A stretch of DNA of 8,638 nucleotides from DATDOY01 sp035293045 (GTDB lineage Bacteria > Actinomycetota > Acidimicrobiia > IMCC26256 > JACPCJ01): contig DATDOY010000260.1 of NCBI GenBank assembly GCA_035293045.1, forward strand, positions 1-8,638. The letters run 5' to 3'. Positions 7,555 to 8,638 of this stretch are shown piece by piece (within the stretch, counting starts at the first letter, position 1; the number at the start of each line of letters is the position of its first letter). The notes below the pieces were generated by a model. It was not told where the DNA came from. It was given only the letters and a program-made list of their open reading frames with translations, and did not search any database. The position numbers and the translations under genes are program-made.

Positions 7555-7568
7555 GGCCCAACCCTCCT

Positions 7569-7590
7569 CACGCCGGAGCCTACCGGCGTG
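7569..7590 (-). promoter_or_regulatory. pduO-pepA promoter inside an inverted repeat
   Basis: CACGCCGG (7569-7576) and CCGGCGTG (7583-7590) are perfect 8-bp arms. The 6-nt centre reads TAGGCT on the minus strand, which fits TAnnnT. Transcription would start near 7569-7570, giving a leader of about 15 nt that consists mainly of the Shine-Dalgarno sequence. The layout resembles the fic and antitoxin promoters, where the -10 also lies within a dyad. A regulator is possible but none is identified. Confidence 0.5.
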
Positions 7591-7718
7591 GTTCGATACG
7601 CAGCGATGCGCAGAATCTCTGCCCCATCGCCGTGACGGCGCCGGGCGAGGGCGGCGGGACCCTGAGTGTTCTCTTCGTCAAGTAGCCGCCCGAACGACGG
7701 CGCGCCCTTCCGGATCCG

Positions 7719-7747
7719 TCGAGCTCATACGACGCCAGCGGTAATCT
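7719..7747 (+). promoter_or_regulatory. Likely promoter of the leaderless mntA transcript
   Basis: TCGAGC (7719-7724) is a fair -35. A 17-bp spacer leads to TAATCT (7742-7747), a TAnnnT -10, followed after 6 nt by the mntA GTG at 7754. No Shine-Dalgarno sequence precedes the GTG. It is divergent from the pduO promoter; nothing else recognisable lies in 7591-7718 apart from GC-rich short hairpins. Confidence 0.5.
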
Positions 7748-7753
7748 CAACGC

Positions 7754-8050
7754 GTGTCTACCGGATCCCTCCGAGAGCTTCTCGACCGTCACAACGGCGA
7801 GGTGCGAGAGACGGTTCGCCGCCATCGGGGCCGCAAGGTGTCGGTCTTCGGTTCGGTTGCTCGGGGAGACGAGTCGCCCACGAGCGACATCGACCTTCTG
7901 GTGGAATTCGAACCCGAGAGTTCGCTCTTCGACCTCCTCCATCTCCAACAGGACCTCGAGGCGCTTCTCGGGCATCGCGTCGATGTCGTTTCGCGCGGCG
8001 GACTGCTCGAGCGGGACCGCGACATCCTCGACGAGGCAATCGAGCTGTGA
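7754..8050 (+). CDS. mntA: MntA-type minimal nucleotidyltransferase antitoxin
   Basis: A 98-aa minimal nucleotidyltransferase of the MNT/MntA family. The GSX10DXD motif is complete: G33, S34, D45 and D47 in VFGSVARGDESPTSDIDLLV, with a third carboxylate at D77 (HRVDVVS). In characterised MntA-HepT systems, the MntA antitoxin attaches AMP units to a tyrosine near the HepT active site and silences it; I expect the same chemistry here. The GTG start follows a TAnnnT element by 6 nt, so it is probably leaderless. Its TGA overlaps the GTG of the following hepT gene (GTGA at 8047-8050), the usual coupled arrangement. The toxin partner is truncated, so this antitoxin may now have nothing to control locally. 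Family call firm; function inferred. Confidence 0.92.
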   Translation: MSTGSLRELLDRHNGEVRETVRRHRGRKVSVFGSVARGDESPTSDIDLLVEFEPESSLFDLLHLQQDLEALLGHRVDVVSRGGLLERDRDILDEAIEL

Positions 8051-8337
8051 CGCGGAGCGATCAGCAACGACTCGCCGACATCCTCGATGCATCCGAGCAG
8101 GTCGCCGAGCTGGTCAAGATCGAGAAGGGCTCGTGGGACGCTGACCGCCCGCGGCAGCTCGCCGTCGAACGGCTCCTCGAAATCATCGGAGAATCGGCAC
8201 GCGGTGCCTGGCGTGACCGCCCTTGGGGTTCCTGCTTCCGTGTCTGTGGCGCGTTAGCGGGGATAGTCCCCGCTAACGCGCCACAGACACGGAAGGAACG
8301 GGGAGCGGGCGCACCGGGCCGACCTGAGATCCGTTGA
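8047..8337 (+). pseudogene. hepT: Truncated HepT (DUF86/HEPN) toxin gene
   Basis: The first 60 codons (8047-8226) read as the N-terminal half of a HepT toxin: two helices (RLADILDASEQVAELV, then QLAVERLLEIIGES). Homologues continue with a helix bearing the RNase motif RX4-6HXY; here the sequence changes at 8227 into the arm of palindrome P2. The frame stays open through it, as low-complexity peptide (GIVPANAPQ and so on), to a TGA at 8335, giving a 96-aa product with no RX4-6HXY. It should not be an active RNase. In another frame, 8297-8389 reads NGERAHRADLRSVEPALEIA before a TAG, which could be a relic of the C-terminal helix (weak). The GTG start overlaps the mntA stop by 4 nt. A divergent intact family member is the alternative, but the missing motif argues against it. 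Confidence 0.75.
8235..8295. repeat. Very long perfect palindrome P2 inside the broken hepT
   Basis: Positions 8235-8263 and 8267-8295 are perfect 29-bp inverted arms around the centre TAG. Beyond a 2-nt bulge the symmetry continues weakly (GTTCC at 8228-8232 with GGAAC at 8295-8299, an alternative pairing). The left arm contains GTGTCTGTGGCG, matching the outer part of P1 and P3 in type, followed by a different core (TTAGCGGGGA). No T-run follows on either strand. It takes the place of the catalytic half of hepT, so insertion or a recombination event is likely. Confidence 0.9.
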
Positions 8338-8399
8338 GCCGGCGCTCGAGATCGCCCTGCGCCCGCCGGCCGCTCGCTCTCCGGGGTAGGAACCGCTCA

Positions 8400-8446
8400 G
8401 GGTGTGCGTATGGCGTCGCGCCATGCGCGACGCCATACGCACACCC
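8400..8446. repeat. Long perfect palindrome P3 upstream of metH
   Basis: Positions 8400-8421 and 8425-8446 are perfect 22-bp arms around CAT. The left arm contains GTGTGCGTATGGCG. CTC (8396-8398) and GAG (8449-8451) add outer pairs beyond a small mismatch. It ends 38 nt before the probable metH -10, so it is not part of the metH message if that promoter is right. It could end transcripts coming from mntA-hepT. No U-tract follows it. The rest of 8338-8399 shows no other clear feature. Confidence 0.85.
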
Positions 8447-8483
8447 CCGAGGAATCGAAAGGGGTGAGAGGGCGGGCCTCCGG

Positions 8484-8489
8484 TACCCT
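8484..8489 (+). promoter_or_regulatory. Possible -10 of metH
   Basis: TACCCT lies 9 nt before the metH GTG, so the transcript would have at most a very short leader (about 0-3 nt). There is no Shine-Dalgarno sequence and no room for a cobalamin or S-adenosylhomocysteine riboswitch between this element and the start codon. No clear -35. Confidence 0.4.
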
Positions 8490-8498
8490 GGTCGCACC

Positions 8499-8638
8499 GT
8501 GAAGACCTTCCTCGAGACCCTCCGCGAGCGCGTCGTGATCTTCGACGGCGCTTTCGGCACGTGGATGCAAGAGCACGACCTCGGCGCCGACGACTTCGGC
8601 GGGCCCGAACTCGAGGGTTGCAACGAGCACCTCGTGCT
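8499..8638 (+). CDS. metH: Methionine synthase, B12-dependent, N-terminal fragment (runs off the window)
   Basis: Only the first 46 codons are present. They match the start of the homocysteine S-methyltransferase domain of MetH: a short helix, then VVIFDGAFGTWMQ (12-24), DLGADDFGG (27-35) and LEGCNEHLV (38-46). The DFGG...EGCNE pattern is typical of cobalamin-dependent MetH, which moves a methyl group from methyltetrahydrofolate through cobalamin to homocysteine. A stand-alone homocysteine methyltransferase or a fusion with a folate enzyme cannot be excluded because the rest lies outside. The GTG is the only credible start and is probably leaderless. It is the second B12-linked gene of the window after pduO. 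Confidence 0.88.
   Translation, partial: MKTFLETLRERVVIFDGAFGTWMQEHDLGADDFGGPELEGCNEHLV

Noticed and set aside
6974..7561. Upstream extension of the pepA frame on the minus strand
   Set aside because: It lies inside pduO in another frame and reads as Arg-rich noise; GTG 6973 has a Shine-Dalgarno site 8 nt upstream.
8338..8498. Cobalamin or SAH riboswitch before metH
   Set aside because: The probable promoter lies 10-15 nt before the start codon, and I see no conserved riboswitch blocks in the gap; the structure present is the P3 palindrome.

Overview
High-GC bacterial DNA with GTG and TTG starts and mostly short intergenic gaps. Several start codons lie 6-9 nt after a TAnnnT -10 hexamer with no Shine-Dalgarno sequence, the leaderless pattern common in Actinomycetota. 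The protein families fit an actinobacterium, possibly Acidimicrobiia. That placement is an inference from style and families; there is no rRNA or other marker gene here.

Layout: (1) 31-1212 (+), a sulfur-carrier adenylyltransferase with its rhodanese domain at the N-terminus. (2) 1439-2719 (+), a self-inhibited class II Fic protein with a C-terminal winged-helix-like region. Its TTG start follows a perfect 11-bp inverted repeat. (3) 2767-3442 (+), a Phd/VapC-type toxin-antitoxin pair whose 21-bp palindromic operator runs into the antitoxin start codon. (4) 3599-5334 (+), a Tat-exported CapA-like metallophosphatase and a class I SAM methyltransferase. (5) 5480-7554 (-), a pduO-pepA operon (cobalamin adenosyltransferase, leucyl aminopeptidase). 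(6) 7754-8337 (+), a MntA-type antitoxin nucleotidyltransferase followed by a HepT toxin gene cut off before its catalytic motif by a long perfect palindrome. (7) 8499 to the edge (+), the 5' end of metH.

Housekeeping genes (sulfur-carrier activation, B12 adenosylation, B12-dependent methionine synthesis, peptidase) are interleaved with three small stress or defence-type modules (Fic, Phd-VapC, MntA-HepT remnant). Two of these, Fic and MntA, belong to families that attach AMP to proteins.

The most unusual signal is non-coding. Three very long perfect palindromes (arms of 22, 29 and 22 bp; centres of 2-3 nt) lie at gene ends at 5379-5424, 8235-8295 and 8400-8446. Each starts its left arm near GTGTNNGT but has a different core. 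None has a downstream U-tract, and one sits inside the broken hepT. A second theme is regulatory: at three promoters (fic, the antitoxin, pduO) the probable -10 hexamer sits in the centre of an inverted repeat.
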